DNA of 64,000 nt from Bordetella genomosp. 7 (GTDB taxonomy: Bacteria; Pseudomonadota; Gammaproteobacteria; Burkholderiales; Burkholderiaceae_B): positions 434,001 to 498,000 of the forward strand of contig NZ_NEVK01000003.1 of the NCBI RefSeq assembly GCF_002261265.1. Reading direction: 5' to 3'. Numbering within the stretch: the first letter of the stretch is position 1; each line of letters opens with the position of its first letter. Below the pieces are notes generated by a model. The model was not told the DNA's origin. It was given only the letters and a program-made list of their open reading frames with translations, and did not search any database. Position numbers and translations under genes: made by a program. Positions 48,105-58,235 of this stretch are shown in pieces.

Positions 48105-50330
48105 ATGTCCGTAACTACTCATACCGATACGTTCTCGCCGTTCGACGATTCCTGGCGTGAGATGGCCGGCGCCGGGCTCGAGCCCGATGCGCTGCAGCAG
48201 ATCGACAGCGCGGTAGCCTGGGCCACGCCGCAGTTCGCAGGCCAGTTCACCCCCACCGGCGAGCCCGTGGCATGCCACGCGGCCGGCGCGGTGCGCATCC
48301 TGGCGGGCCTGCAGACCGACGCGGCCACGCGCGTGGCCGCGTTGCTGGCCACCTTGCCGGTCGACCTCGCGCAGCCGGCCCCGCCGTTGCGCAACGACCC
48401 CATCGCCGCCGAATTCGGTAGCGAGATCGCACGCCTGGTGCAGGGCGCACGCGCGCTGCTGCGCCTGGGCATGGTGGCGCGGCATGCCAGCGACAGCGAG
48501 GCCGACAGCGTCGACCAGAAAGAAATGCAGCGCAAGATGCTGCTGGCCATGGCGGCCGACCTGCGCATTGTGCTGATGCGCCTGGCCTCGCGCCTGCAGA
48601 CGCTGCGCTGGCATGCCGAGTCCAGAAAACCCTGCGCGCCGGCCTTCGCCCAGGAAACCCTCGACCTGTATACCCCACTGGCCAACCGCCTGGGCATCTG
48701 GCAGATCAAGTGGGAAATGGAAGACCTGGCGTTCCGCTTCCTGGAGCCCGACCGGTATAAGCAGATTGCGCGGCTGCTCGAAGAAAAGCGGGTGGAACGC
48801 GAAGCCTTTATCGCCAACGCCATCGAGCAGGTGCAGGCGGCGCTGGCCAAAGCGGGCATCGCCGCCGAGGTCAGCGGGCGGCCCAAGCACATCTACAGCA
48901 TCTGGAACAAGATGCGCCTGAAGGGCCTGGAATTCGCGCAGCTTTATGACCTGCGCGCGCTGCGCATCATCGTCGACGATGTGCGGGCCTGCTATACAGC
49001 GCTGGGCCTGGTGCACGATATGTGGACGCCACTGGCCGACGAATTCGACGACTATATATCCCGCCCCAAGCCCAACGGCTACCGGTCGCTGCATACGGTG
49101 GTGACCGATGCGGACGGCCGGCCTTTCGAAGTGCAGATCCGCACGCGCGGCATGCACGAGTTTGCCGAGTACGGCATGGCGGCGCACTGGCGCTACAAAG
49201 AAGCGGGCGCCAAGGGCGGGCAGGTGGCCGCATCCAGCGACTACGATCGCCAGCTGTCCTGGATGCGCCAGCTGCTGGCCTGGAATGCCGACGTGGAAAC
49301 GGGGGGCAAACAGCCCGTGCCCAGCCGTGCGCCGCGCGACGAGCGCATCTACGTCCTGACGCCGCAGGCGCGTGTCATCGAGCTGCCTGCCGGCGCCACG
49401 CCGGTGGACTTCGCCTATCACCTGCACACCGACCTGGGCCACCGCTGCCGCGGCGCACGCGTAGATGGCCAGATGGTCCCGCTGCAGACACAGCTGGCTA
49501 CGGGCCAGACCGTCGAAATCATTGCCGCCAAGTCCGGCGGGCCGTCGCGCGACTGGCTCAACCCCCAGCTCGGCTTTCTGGCCAGCCCCCGGGCGCGCGC
49601 CAAAGTCCGCATGTGGTTCAACGCCATCGAGCTGCAGCAGCGGATCACCGCCGGGCAGGCGCTGGTTGAAAAAGAACTGCAGCGGCTGGGCAAGACGGCG
49701 GTCAACCTCGAACAATTGGCCCAGAGCCTGGGCTTTGCGCGCGCGGATGACCTGTACGTGGCTGCCGCCAAAGACGAGTTCAGCCTGCGGCAGATCGACG
49801 CCGTGTTCCAGCAGCCGGCGCCCGCACCCGAACCCGACGCGGCCGACCTGGCCAATGCGCACAGCGCCGACAGCGCGGCCCGCAGCGGCAAGAGCGGCGT
49901 GCTGGTGGTGGGCGTGGATTCGCTGTTGACGCAGCTGGCGCGCTGCTGCCGCCCGGCGCCGCCGGACGAAATCGCCGGCTTCGTGACGCGTGGCAGGGGG
50001 GTTTCCATTCATCGCACAGGCTGCCGCAGCTACCAGGCGCTGGCGGCGCGCGAACCGGAACGGGTCATCGACGTAGCGTGGGGCGAAACCTCCGAAACCT
50101 TTTATCCGGTCGACATCAGTGTGCGGGCGCATGACCGCTCGGGGCTGCTGCGCGACCTGTCGGAAGTGTTCGCCCGGCTCAGGCTGAATGTCGTCGGCGT
50201 CAACACCCAGAGCCGCCAGTCGCTGGCGCACATGATCTTCACGGTGGAAGTGCGCGGCGGCGAGTCGCTGGGCAAAGCCATGGCGGCGCTGTCGGAAGTG
50301 CAGGGCGTGATCTCGGCGGCCCGGAACTAG
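48105..50330 (+). CDS. relA: GTP pyrophosphokinase RelA
   Basis: Ribosome-associated (p)ppGpp synthetase of the stringent response, 741 residues. The N-terminal HD domain is degenerate: the hydrolase HDxxED is replaced around ALLATLPVDL, so only synthesis is expected. The synthetase domain (about 240-360) holds GRPKHIYSIWNKM, RALRIIVDD and PKPNGYRSLHTVV with the RFAEYGMAAHWRYKE-type end. TGS (about 405-465), zinc-finger-like CCRP and a C-terminal ACT domain follow. A long spurious frame runs antisense. It is divergent from mtfA and followed by palindromic repeats. Confidence 0.96.
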   Translation: MSVTTHTDTFSPFDDSWREMAGAGLEPDALQQIDSAVAWATPQFAGQFTPTGEPVACHAAGAVRILAGLQTDAATRVAALLATLPVDLAQPAPPLRNDPIAAEFGSEIARLVQGARALLRLGMVARHASDSEADSVDQKEMQRKMLLAMAADLRIVLMRLASRLQTLRWHAESRKPCAPAFAQETLDLYTPLANRLGIWQIKWEMEDLAFRFLEPDRYKQIARLLEEKRVEREAFIANAIEQVQAALAKAGIAAEVSGRPKHIYSIWNKMRLKGLEFAQLYDLRALRIIVDDVRACYTALGLVHDMWTPLADEFDDYISRPKPNGYRSLHTVVTDADGRPFEVQIRTRGMHEFAEYGMAAHWRYKEAGAKGGQVAASSDYDRQLSWMRQLLAWNADVETGGKQPVPSRAPRDERIYVLTPQARVIELPAGATPVDFAYHLHTDLGHRCRGARVDGQMVPLQTQLATGQTVEIIAAKSGGPSRDWLNPQLGFLASPRARAKVRMWFNAIELQQRITAGQALVEKELQRLGKTAVNLEQLAQSLGFARADDLYVAAAKDEFSLRQIDAVFQQPAPAPEPDAADLANAHSADSAARSGKSGVLVVGVDSLLTQLARCCRPAPPDEIAGFVTRGRGVSIHRTGCRSYQALAAREPERVIDVAWGETSETFYPVDISVRAHDRSGLLRDLSEVFARLRLNVVGVNTQSRQSLAHMIFTVEVRGGESLGKAMAALSEVQGVISAARN

Positions 50331-50354
50331 GCTATCGGGTTTGTCTCGATGGAC

Positions 50355-50546
50355 GGTGTCTGACACCCTGCGGGAGTCAGACACCACGGCGAGCCACCTT
50401 GTATCTTGATCAGACCTCGCCGGCGCCAGGCACATTCCGCTGGTGTCTGACTCCCGTAGGGTGTCAGACACCTTGTATCTTTGTCAGACCTCGCCGACGC
50501 CAGGCACATTCCGCTGGTGTCTGACTCCCGCAGGGTGTCAGACACC
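50355..50546. repeat. Three palindromic GGTGTCTGAC repeat units downstream of relA
   Basis: Hairpin units lie at 50355-50385, 50442-50472 and 50516-50546, each with arms GGTGTCTGACTCC or ACACC and GGTGTCAGACACC or GAGTCAGACACC. The spacers between them are near copies of each other (CTTGTATCTT, CAGACCTCGCC, GCCAGGCACATTCCGCT), giving a 74-base period between the last two units. This is the third locus of the family in the window. Here it separates two genes in tandem orientation, relA and argE, and so would act as a terminator or spacer. Confidence 0.9.
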
Positions 50547-50612
50547 TTCACCCCTGGAGGGCGGGCGACATTCTGTCCTACACTCAGCGTTTTACCCGTG
50601 GGGATTCATGAC

Positions 50613-51767
50613 ATGGATACGCGTACGTGGCTGCAAACCCTGGTCGGTATTGACACCACCAGCCGGAATTCCAACCTGGGCCTGATCGAGACCGTGCGCG
50701 ACAGCTTGAAATCCCAGGGGGTGACAGCGTGGCTGGCCCACAATCCCGATGGCAGCAAGGCCAACCTGTTTGCCACCCTGCCGGCCAGCGACGGCGGCGA
50801 ACAGGGCGGCATCGTCCTGTCGGGCCATACCGACGTGGTGCCCGTCGACGGGCAGGACTGGTCCACCGACCCGTTCAGCCTGGCCGAGGCAGATGGTCGC
50901 CTGTACGGGCGCGGCGCGTGCGACATGAAGGGGTTCATCGCCGCATCCCTGGCGCTGGTGCCCGAATTCCTGGCCATGCCGCGCAAAAAGCCCATCCACC
51001 TGGCGTTTTCCTATGACGAAGAGGTGGGCTGCGTGGGCGCGCCGGTCATGCTGGCAGAGCTGCGCGACCGGGGCATCCGGCCCGACGGCTGCGTGGTGGG
51101 CGAGCCCACCGGCATGCAGGTGGTGGTGGCGCACAAGGGTATCAACCTGTTCAATTGCTGCGTCCAGGGCAGGGCGGCGCATTCGTCGCTGACCCCCCGC
51201 GGCTGCAACGCCATCGAGTATGCGGCCCGCCTGATCTGCCGCATCCGCGAACTGGCCGACGCTTTCAAGGCGCAAGGGCCCTACGACGAGTTCTACGACG
51301 TGCCGTATTCCACCCTGACCACCAACCTGATCCAGGGCGGCATCGCGGTCAATACCATTCCCGAGCATTGCGAATTCACCTACGAGTTCCGCAACCTGCC
51401 GGGCATGCCCGCCGACTCCATACAGGCCGAAGTCGAGCGCTATGTGCAGGAAACGCTGTTGCCGGCCATGCGCGCCGAGTACGAAGGCGCACGCATAGAT
51501 ATCACGACCGGCGCCATGGCGCCCGGCATGGACGCCTCGGAAGAGGCTGCCATTACCCAATTGGTGCGCGCCCTGACCAACGACCGCGCCACCCGCAAAG
51601 TGGCGTACGGAACCGAGGCCGGCCTGTTCCACAACCTGGGCGTGCCCACGGTGGTGTGCGGCCCGGGCCATATCGAGCAGGCGCACAAGGCCGACGAATA
51701 TGTCGCCCTGGACCAGCTGGCCGACTGCGAGAAGTTCCTGCGCCGCCTGGGCCAGTCGCTGGCGTAG
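50613..51767 (+). CDS. argE: Acetylornithine deacetylase
   Basis: M20 zinc aminoacylase of arginine synthesis, 384 residues. The metal and catalytic ligands are visible: His72 and Asp74 in [11 protein letters not shown], Asp104 in GRGACDMKG, the Glu136-Glu137 pair in SYDEEVGC, and a C-terminal histidine in [14 protein letters not shown]. The dimerisation domain spans about 180-290. The ATG at 50613 is the family start; the frame extends 44 codons upstream only through the palindromic repeats. It follows relA across that cluster. Confidence 0.95.
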   Translation: MDTRTWLQTLVGIDTTSRNSNLGLIETVRDSLKSQGVTAWLAHNPDGSKANLFATLPASDGGEQGGIVLSGHTDVVPVDGQDWSTDPFSLAEADGRLYGRGACDMKGFIAASLALVPEFLAMPRKKPIHLAFSYDEEVGCVGAPVMLAELRDRGIRPDGCVVGEPTGMQVVVAHKGINLFNCCVQGRAAHSSLTPRGCNAIEYAARLICRIRELADAFKAQGPYDEFYDVPYSTLTTNLIQGGIAVNTIPEHCEFTYEFRNLPGMPADSIQAEVERYVQETLLPAMRAEYEGARIDITTGAMAPGMDASEEAAITQLVRALTNDRATRKVAYGTEAGLFHNLGVPTVVCGPGHIEQAHKADEYVALDQLADCEKFLRRLGQSLA

Positions 51768-51877
51768 CGGCATTCTCCGCCGGCGCGGGGGCGCAGGCCA
51801 TGCGCTCGGGTAAAATGTCGGGTTGCGAAGCGGGCTTCGCGGCAAACGGCCGTTTGCCGCCGGCCCAGGAGAAACTG

Positions 51878-53077
51878 GTGAATTCTTACGACCTTCCGGA
51901 TGCCCAGGGCCATTTCGGCCAGTATGGCGGCGTGTTCGTCGCCGAAACGCTGATGCACGCGCTTGCCGAACTGCGTACCGCTTACGACCGGTGCCGGCTC
52001 GACCCCAAGTTCATCGAGGCCTTCAACTACGAACTCAAGCACTTCGTCGGGCGGCCCAGCCCCGTGTACCATGCCGAGCGCTGGTCGCGCGAACTGGGCG
52101 GCGCGCAGATCTGGTTCAAGCGCGAAGACCTCAACCATACGGGCGCGCACAAGGTCAATAACTGCATTGGCCAGGCGCTGCTGGCCCGCCACATGGGCAA
52201 GCCGCGCGTCATCGCCGAGACCGGCGCGGGCCAGCATGGCGTTGCCACGGCCACGGTCGCGGCCCGCTATGGCATGGAATGCGTGGTGTACATGGGCAGT
52301 GAAGACGTGCGGCGCCAGGCGTCCAATGTCTATCGGATGAAGCTGCTGGGCGCCACCGTGGTGCCGGTGGAGTCCGGGTCGCGCACCCTGAAAGACGCGC
52401 TCAACGAAGCCATGCGCGACTGGGTCACCAACATCGAAAACACGTTCTATATCATCGGCACGGTGGCCGGGCCGGACCCGTACCCCCGCATGGTGCGCGA
52501 TTTCCAGACCGTCATCGGCAACGAATGCCTTGAGCAAATGCCGCAAGACGCGGGTCGCCAGCCCGACTACGTGGTGGCGTCGGTGGGCGGCGGTTCGAAT
52601 GCCATGGGCATTTTCTACCCCTATATTCCCTATGAGCAGGTGCAGCTGGTGGGCGTCGAGGCCGCCGGCGAAGGGCTGTCCAGCGGCCGCCATGCGGCGT
52701 CGCTGGCTGCGGGCCAGGTGGGCGTGCTGCACGGCAACCGCACGTACGTCATCCAGGACGCCGACGGCCAGGTGCAGGAAACCCATTCGGTGTCGGCCGG
52801 GCTCGACTATCCCGGCGTGGGCCCCGAACACGCTTGGCTGAAAGACAGCGGCCGCGCCCAGTACGTGGGCATTACCGACGAAGAAGCCCTGGCCGCTTTC
52901 CACGATTGCTGCCGCATCGAAGGCATCATGCCCGCGCTGGAATCGTCGCATGCCATTGCCCAGGCCGTGAAAATGGCGCCCACGTTGCCGCGCGACAAGA
53001 TCATCCTGGTCAATCTGTCCGGCCGCGGCGACAAAGACATGCATACCGTCGCCGAGCGCGCGGGCATCCAGTTCTGA
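51878..53077 (+). CDS. trpB: Tryptophan synthase beta chain
   Basis: PLP enzyme that condenses indole and serine to tryptophan, 399 residues. The PLP lysine is Lys92 in HTGAHKVNN, the phosphate site is [10 protein letters not shown] near 233-242, and [12 protein letters not shown] and LESSHA are conserved. I chose the GTG at 51878 ([18 protein letters not shown]) because AGGAG lies six bases upstream and the family starts there. Frames reading further upstream overlap argE. trpF, which often precedes trpB in related genomes, is not here. The gene is coupled to trpA five bases downstream. Confidence 0.97.
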   Translation: MNSYDLPDAQGHFGQYGGVFVAETLMHALAELRTAYDRCRLDPKFIEAFNYELKHFVGRPSPVYHAERWSRELGGAQIWFKREDLNHTGAHKVNNCIGQALLARHMGKPRVIAETGAGQHGVATATVAARYGMECVVYMGSEDVRRQASNVYRMKLLGATVVPVESGSRTLKDALNEAMRDWVTNIENTFYIIGTVAGPDPYPRMVRDFQTVIGNECLEQMPQDAGRQPDYVVASVGGGSNAMGIFYPYIPYEQVQLVGVEAAGEGLSSGRHAASLAAGQVGVLHGNRTYVIQDADGQVQETHSVSAGLDYPGVGPEHAWLKDSGRAQYVGITDEEALAAFHDCCRIEGIMPALESSHAIAQAVKMAPTLPRDKIILVNLSGRGDKDMHTVAERAGIQF

Positions 53078-53081
53078 CACC

Positions 53082-53942
53082 ATGACAACCCCCAACGATC
53101 GCATTGCCGCGGCGTTTTCCAGGGTGGCCGAATCCGGCCGCTCAGCCGCGCTCATCCCTTATATCGCCGCCGGCGACCCATCCCCCGAGACCACCGTGCC
53201 CCTGATGCACGCGCTGGTGCAGGCCGGCGCCGATATCGTCGAGCTGGGTGTGCCGTTTTCCGACCCGATGGCCGACGGGCCGGTCATCCAGCGAGCCGCC
53301 GAGCGCGCCATCGCACAGGGCGTGGGCCTGCGTCGGGTGCTCGACCTGGTGGCCCAGTTCCGCCTTGATGACAGCGACACCCCCGTGGTGCTGATGGGCT
53401 ACGCCAACCCCATCGAACGCATGGGCCAGCAAGAATTCGCGAACGCCGCCCAGGCGGCCGGCGTGGATGGCGTGCTGGTGGTCGACTATCCGCCCGAAGA
53501 AGTCGACGAATTCGCCGCGCAACTCAACGCCCGCGGCATTGCGCCCATTTTCCTGCTGGCGCCCACTTCGACCGAAGCGCGCATCCGGGCCATTGCCGGC
53601 ATCGCGCGGGGCTACGTGTATTACGTGTCGCTCAAGGGCGTCACGGGCGCGGGCAGCCTCGACACGGCCGACGTCGCCGCCCGCCTGGCCCAGATCCGCC
53701 GCCATGTCAGCATTCCGGTGGGCGTGGGCTTCGGCATCCGGGACGCCGCCAGTGCGCAGAACATCGCGCGCGCCGCCGATGCGGTGGTCATCGGCAGCAA
53801 GCTTATCGAAACCATGGAGCAGGCGACCGCCGCCGCGCCCGCAGGCAAGCAAACCGAGGCCGCCGTGGCCGCCGCCAGCCAGTGGCTGGCCGGCATCCGG
53901 CAGGCGCTCGATCAAATCAAACGAGGCAATCCGCCGGCCTGA
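53082..53942 (+). CDS. trpA: Tryptophan synthase alpha chain
   Basis: A (beta/alpha)8 enzyme that cleaves indole-3-glycerol phosphate and passes indole to TrpB, 286 residues. Catalytic Glu54 and Asp65 lie in [15 protein letters not shown], with [10 protein letters not shown] near 183 and the phosphate-binding GFGIRD near 212. The C-terminus carries an extra Ala-rich stretch. It is the third gene of the trpB-trpA-accD run. Confidence 0.97.
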   Translation: MTTPNDRIAAAFSRVAESGRSAALIPYIAAGDPSPETTVPLMHALVQAGADIVELGVPFSDPMADGPVIQRAAERAIAQGVGLRRVLDLVAQFRLDDSDTPVVLMGYANPIERMGQQEFANAAQAAGVDGVLVVDYPPEEVDEFAAQLNARGIAPIFLLAPTSTEARIRAIAGIARGYVYYVSLKGVTGAGSLDTADVAARLAQIRRHVSIPVGVGFGIRDAASAQNIARAADAVVIGSKLIETMEQATAAAPAGKQTEAAVAAASQWLAGIRQALDQIKRGNPPA

Positions 53943-53977
53943 AGCCGCCGCGCGATGCCCACAACGGAAGAACGACC

Positions 53978-54853
53978 ATGAGCTGGATCGAAAAACTCCT
54001 GCCGCCCCGCATCAACAAAACCAACGACAGCGGCGCACGCCGCGTACCCGAGGGCCTGTGGGTCAAGTGTCCTTCTTGCGAGTCGGTGCTGTACAGCGAA
54101 GATCTCGCCGCCAATCTGCATGTGTGCCCCAAGTGCGACCATCACATGCGCATCGGCTCGCGCGCCCGCCTGGACTCGCTGCTGGACGTAGAAGGGCGCA
54201 TCGAGATCGGCCAGAACACCCGGTCGGTCGACTCGCTCAAGTTCAAGGACACCCGCAAGTACCCCGAGCGCGTCCAGGAAGCCATGAAGCAAACCGGCGA
54301 AACCGACGCGCTGGTGGTCATGAGCGGCTCGATCCGCGGCGTGCCGGCGGTGGTGGCATGTTTCGAGTTCGAGTTCATGGGCGGCTCCATGGGTTCGGTC
54401 GTCGGCGAGCGATTCGCGCGCGGCGCGCAGGCGGCCCTGGACAACAAGACGCCTTTCATCTGCGTGGCGGCGTCCGGCGGCGCCCGCATGCAGGAAAGCC
54501 TGCTGTCGCTGATGCAAATGGCCAAGACCAACGCCATGCTGACGCGCCTGTCGGCCGCGGGGCTGCCTTTCATCAGCGTGCTGACCGATCCCACCATGGG
54601 CGGGGTGTCGGCCAGCTTTGCGTTCATGGGCGACGTGGTCATTGCCGAACCCAAGGCCCTGATCGGTTTTGCCGGCCCTCGCGTCATCGAGCAGACCGTG
54701 CGCGAAAAGCTGCCCGAAGGCTTCCAGCGCGCCGAGTTCCTGTTGCAGAAAGGCGCCATCGACATGGTGGTCGACCGGCGTCAACTGCGTGAAGAAATTG
54801 CCCGCCTGCTGGCGTTGCTGACCGACCAACCGGCCGATGTGGTCGCTGCCTGA
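53978..54853 (+). CDS. accD: Acetyl-CoA carboxylase carboxyltransferase subunit beta
   Basis: Zinc-containing beta subunit of carboxyltransferase, 291 residues. The N-terminal four-cysteine zinc finger is Cys31, 34, 50 and 53 (CPSCES...CPKCDHH), followed by the crotonase-fold core with [19 protein letters not shown] and [19 protein letters not shown]. The ATG at 53978 ([12 protein letters not shown]) is the family start. accD after trpA is a conserved proteobacterial order; folC, its usual next neighbour, is replaced here by pagL. Confidence 0.97.
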   Translation: MSWIEKLLPPRINKTNDSGARRVPEGLWVKCPSCESVLYSEDLAANLHVCPKCDHHMRIGSRARLDSLLDVEGRIEIGQNTRSVDSLKFKDTRKYPERVQEAMKQTGETDALVVMSGSIRGVPAVVACFEFEFMGGSMGSVVGERFARGAQAALDNKTPFICVAASGGARMQESLLSLMQMAKTNAMLTRLSAAGLPFISVLTDPTMGGVSASFAFMGDVVIAEPKALIGFAGPRVIEQTVREKLPEGFQRAEFLLQKGAIDMVVDRRQLREEIARLLALLTDQPADVVAA

Positions 54854-54914
54854 GGCGCGGCGACAGGAAAAATTCTGCTATGTTTACTGGTGCGTCGAAA
54901 ACACAGGAGCATTC

Positions 54915-55460
54915 ATGCTGAATTGCAATAATAAAAAGCTGCGGGCGGCTCTGGCCGCGCTCTCGTTCGCCGGCCTGGCAGGCGCGGCGCAGGCCCAGGA
55001 AACCACGCAAGGCGGCATCGGCCTGCATTACGGCGTGGGCGAGCATTACCAGCGCGCCGAACTCGTGTACGAGACGCCGGGCCTGCAGCTCTACAAGTTT
55101 GGCGGCAACTGGGGGCGGATCGATCTTACCGGCGAATTCGGCGCGGCCTATTGGTGGGCCAGCGGATCGCGTTCGCCCAGCAGCGTCTGGCAGTTCAACG
55201 CCATCCCCATGTTCCGCTGGTGGATGACCGACCGCTTCTACGTCGAAGCCGGCATCGGCGCCACGGCGTTCACCAGCACCAAGTTCGCCGACGAAAAAAT
55301 CAGTACCGCATTCCAGTTCGGCGACCACCTGGGCCTGGGCTTCATGATCACCCCCAACAACCGGCTCGGGCTGCGCTATTCCCACTTTTCGAATGCCAGC
55401 ATCAAGCGCCCCAACCCGGGCCTGGACGTGGTGCAGCTGACGTATACGTACCAGTTCTGA
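54915..55460 (+). CDS. pagL: Lipid A 3-O-deacylase PagL
   Basis: Outer-membrane enzyme that removes the 3-position acyl chain of lipid A, lowering endotoxicity. The 181-residue precursor has a signal peptide (about 1-28, ending AQAQ) and an eight-strand-barrel pattern. The active-site segment RYSHFSNASIKRPNPG has His157 and Ser159 at the known catalytic spacing. Asp171 lies 14 residues after the histidine, where the family has an acidic residue, and the C-terminus ends in aromatic TYTYQF. CAGGAG precedes the ATG. It follows accD by 61 bases and ends two bases before the LysR gene. Confidence 0.93.
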   Translation: MLNCNNKKLRAALAALSFAGLAGAAQAQETTQGGIGLHYGVGEHYQRAELVYETPGLQLYKFGGNWGRIDLTGEFGAAYWWASGSRSPSSVWQFNAIPMFRWWMTDRFYVEAGIGATAFTSTKFADEKISTAFQFGDHLGLGFMITPNNRLGLRYSHFSNASIKRPNPGLDVVQLTYTYQF

Positions 55461-55461
55461 T

Positions 55462-56343
55462 GTGCTGCCTGATCTCACCTCGCTTGCCTTGCTGCGACAC
55501 GCGGTAGAAAGCCGCAGCCTGTCCAAAGCCGCCGACCGCATGCACATCACGCTGTCGGCGGCCAGCCGGCGCATTTCGCTGCTGGAACACCAGTTTGGCA
55601 TCGAGTTTTTTGGGCGCCCCCCTGGCGGCGGCATCGAGCCCACGCCCGCAGGCATCATCGTGGCGCGGGGCATCGACAAGGTGCTGCAGGAAGTCGAGCG
55701 CATGCAGCAGGAACTGGCCGAATACGTGGGCGGCATCCGCGGCAGCGTGCGGCTGTTCGTCAACACCACTGCCATGGCGCAAGGCCTGCCGCAAGAGCTC
55801 GCGCGCTTCAGCACGTCGCGCCCGCACATCAAGATCGAAGTGCGCGAACGGCGCAGCGCCGACATCCCCACCTTCATCCGCGAGGGCGCGGGCGACATCG
55901 GCATCGTAATGGAAGGCGCGGCCGTCGAAGGCCTGCAGGTATACGACTACAAGGTCGACCGGCTTTGCATCATAGTGCCGTACGACCACCCCCTGCGCGC
56001 CGAACGCGTGGCGTTCCAGGATCTGCTGGACTACGACTTCATCGGCTTGGACACCAATGCCCTGCAGACCGAGCGCATGCTGTCGGCGGCCACGGTGCAC
56101 GGCAAGAACCTGAAACTGCGCGCGCAGACGCAGAGCTTCGAGGCGCTGTGCCGCATGGTAGAGGCGGGCATGGGTGTCGGCATGCTGTCCGGCGCCGCGG
56201 CAAGCAGCTATGTGCCCAGCCTGCGCATCCGCATGATCCACGTGACCGACCCGTGGGCCGAACGCAAGATCCTGCTCTGCGCGCGGCGCGCCGAACTGGA
56301 TGCGCCGGCGCAGGAACTGCTGTCTTTCCTGGTCCAGCAATAA
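55462..56343 (+). CDS. LysR-family transcriptional regulator
   Basis: A 293-residue regulator with an N-terminal winged helix (LLRHAVESRSLSKAADRMHITLSAASRRISLLEHQFGIEFFGR at about 10-52) and a periplasmic-binding-fold effector domain (about 90-290). The start is GTG, one base after the pagL stop; the ATG overlapping that stop is in another frame. Its position immediately before the TRAP and catabolic genes on the same strand makes it the likely regulator of that cluster, with an unknown inducer. Confidence 0.9.
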   Translation: MLPDLTSLALLRHAVESRSLSKAADRMHITLSAASRRISLLEHQFGIEFFGRPPGGGIEPTPAGIIVARGIDKVLQEVERMQQELAEYVGGIRGSVRLFVNTTAMAQGLPQELARFSTSRPHIKIEVRERRSADIPTFIREGAGDIGIVMEGAAVEGLQVYDYKVDRLCIIVPYDHPLRAERVAFQDLLDYDFIGLDTNALQTERMLSAATVHGKNLKLRAQTQSFEALCRMVEAGMGVGMLSGAAASSYVPSLRIRMIHVTDPWAERKILLCARRAELDAPAQELLSFLVQQ

Positions 56344-56683
56344 GGGTTTGCCCGCCACTGGCGCGCCAAGCGCGCACGCCGCTGCACGCGCCCGTTGCAC
56401 GCGCCCGCTGCGCCCCTTCGAATATCGCTAAGCGCGATTGACCAAATGGCACTTGTCGGCCGTTTTGCCGTCGATATACTGCTTGCAACGGCAACGATCC
56501 GGCAGGCGCCGCGATAGCCCCTTAAAGCCGCGCCCGTGGCACCGTGCGGCGGGGCCGGCTGCGGCGAATCGGCAGTTGCACCCCTCGGCCGGGCGTGCGC
56601 TTTCTCACGACATAGGTTTTCAGGCAAGGCTTGATCCCTGCCGGCCGCTTGTCGTGCCTACAAAACGAAAACAAGGAGGAGTC
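56344..56683 (+). promoter_or_regulatory. Upstream region of the TRAP/catabolic cluster
   Basis: A 340-base gap without a gene. It holds two adjacent copies of TGCACGCGCCCG (56383-56394 and 56396-56407). A promoter candidate TTGTCG (56453-56458) lies 16 bases before TATACT (56475-56480), and a perfect AAGGAGGA Shine-Dalgarno (56673-56680) precedes the next gene. A LysR-type T-N11-A box is likely but not uniquely identifiable. The leader from the predicted promoter would be nearly 200 bases. Confidence 0.5.
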
Positions 56684-57688
56684 ATGAAGTTCTTTTCTGT
56701 TCTGGCATTGTCCGCCGCGGCTGCGCTGGCCAGCCATGCTGCCCATGCGCAGGAATACCGGTTCCGCTTTTCGGCCGATTCGGCCACGACCAACATCAAG
56801 GTGCAGGCGTACCAGAAGTGGGCCGACCTGGCCAAGGAAAAATCGGGCGGACGCATTGCCATCCGCGTGTATCCGAGCGCCCAGCTCTATAACGACGTGA
56901 ACGTCATTCCCGCCGTGTCGTCCGGTACGGTGGACATGGGCGCGCCGCCCAGCGGCTTGCTGACCGCCGTCGTGCCCGAGGCCGCGGTGTTCGAGCTGCC
57001 GTCTATGTGGGGCATTACGTATGACCAGTACCGCCGCATGCTCGGCGGCGACTTCGGACGCGAGCTCGGCAAGAAGTTCGAAGACAAGCTGGGCGTGAAG
57101 ATCCTGGGCTACTACAACATGGGCGCCTGGGTGTGGGGCACCACGCGCAAGTCCTCGCTGATCCAGGCCCCGGCCGATTTTGCCGACAAGAAAATCCGCG
57201 TGGTGGGCAACCCCCTCGTGGAGCAGACGTTCAAGGCCATGGGCGCGCAGCCGGTGCAGATGGCCTGGCCCGAAGTGCCCACGGCGCTGTTGCAGGGCGT
57301 CATCGACGGGCTGGAAACCACCATGTCCGGGCTCGATTCCGTCAAGGGCTGGGAACTGGTGGGCAACCTGACGTACGCCAACCACAAGTACACCCCCTAC
57401 GTGGTGATCATGAACCAGCGCGCCTGGAACAAGCTTCCGCCCGACCTGCAGCAGGTGATGCTCGACACGCTGGAAGAATCGGTGCGCTGGCAGGACACGG
57501 AACTGGAGCGTATCAATGCGGCCGCCATCGAGCGGTTCCGCGAGAAGGGCGTGCAGGTGAAGGTTCTGCAGCCGGCCGATGTTCGCGCGTTTGCGCAGTC
57601 GGCGGGCAAGGCCGAGCCGGCCTTTGTGCAGTCTGCCAAGCTCGAGCAGGCGGCCGCGCTGGCGCGCGCCAGCGCCGGCCTGCAATAA
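56684..57688 (+). CDS. TRAP transporter substrate-binding protein (DctP type)
   Basis: Periplasmic receptor of a tripartite ATP-independent transporter, 334 residues with a signal peptide (about 1-22, ending AAHAQ). YRFRFSADSATTNIKVQAYQKWADLAKEKSGGRIAIRVYPSAQLYNDVNVIPAVSSG, a central KKIRVVGNPLVEQTFKAMGAQPVQMAWPEVPTALLQG and WNKLPPDLQQVMLDT are family features. The region around MAWPEVPTALLQGVIDG normally includes the carboxylate-binding arginine found in KIRV. The natural ligand is an unknown organic acid. It is the first of three TRAP genes. Confidence 0.93.
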   Translation: MKFFSVLALSAAAALASHAAHAQEYRFRFSADSATTNIKVQAYQKWADLAKEKSGGRIAIRVYPSAQLYNDVNVIPAVSSGTVDMGAPPSGLLTAVVPEAAVFELPSMWGITYDQYRRMLGGDFGRELGKKFEDKLGVKILGYYNMGAWVWGTTRKSSLIQAPADFADKKIRVVGNPLVEQTFKAMGAQPVQMAWPEVPTALLQGVIDGLETTMSGLDSVKGWELVGNLTYANHKYTPYVVIMNQRAWNKLPPDLQQVMLDTLEESVRWQDTELERINAAAIERFREKGVQVKVLQPADVRAFAQSAGKAEPAFVQSAKLEQAAALARASAGLQ

Positions 57689-57755
57689 GCCTAACGACGG
57701 CGCGGCGCCCCGGCGGGCGCCGCTTACCTGCTTGTCGCCCATTCGGGGGAGCGAG

Positions 57756-58235
57756 ATGACTGCTGGCAGTTTGCGGGACAAAGGGCTGGTGCTGCTCGGC
57801 GCGGTGGCGCTGGTCACGACGCTGATTGGCGTGGTGGCCGTGATGACGCGCTACGCGTTCACGATGGCAATCAGCTTTTCGGACGAATTGATTACGTACC
57901 TGATCGTATGGGCCACGCTCATTGCGTTCGGGCTGGGCGAATTCTCTAACGAACATCTGCGCGCCACGGTCTTGGTGGAAAGGCTGTCGCCGCGCTGGCA
58001 GTCCGCGCTGTCGTGGCTGTCGCTGGTATTGACGCTGCTGTTCGCGGCCATGCTGGTGTATTACGGCATCGAGATCGCCTGGCAGCGCCACCTGCTCAAT
58101 GAAGTGTCGCCGACCGCGCTGCAGTTTCCGCAATGGATAGCGCGCGCGGCCGTGCCGGTGGGATTCGGCATTGCGTGCATCGCGCTCGTGGCCCGTATCT
58201 TGCGCCGCCAGCCGCAGGGGGCTTCTCATGATTGA
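57756..58235 (+). CDS. TRAP transporter small permease (DctQ type)
   Basis: Four-helix inner-membrane subunit of 159 residues. SFSDELITYLIVWATLIAFGLGEFSNEHLRATVLVERL is the DctQ signature (the W-x-x-x-G-x-x-x-x-x-x-H-x-R-x pattern). The ATG at 57756 follows GGGGAG. Its end overlaps the large permease start by eight bases. Confidence 0.92.
   Translation: MTAGSLRDKGLVLLGAVALVTTLIGVVAVMTRYAFTMAISFSDELITYLIVWATLIAFGLGEFSNEHLRATVLVERLSPRWQSALSWLSLVLTLLFAAMLVYYGIEIAWQRHLLNEVSPTALQFPQWIARAAVPVGFGIACIALVARILRRQPQGASHD

Noticed and set aside
48003-50471. A very long minus-strand frame continuing upstream of mtfA
   Set aside because: It runs antisense to relA and through the palindromic repeats. Only the last 285 codons match a protein family (MtfA), and that part has its own start and Shine-Dalgarno.
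50355-50546. A CRISPR-like array (regular repeats with spacers)
   Set aside because: The repeats are full palindromes, the spacers are nearly identical copies rather than unique, only three units exist and no cas genes are present.
51155-51877. A 241-codon N-terminal extension of TrpB
   Set aside because: It overlaps argE in another frame; the GTG at 51878 has a good Shine-Dalgarno and matches the family start.
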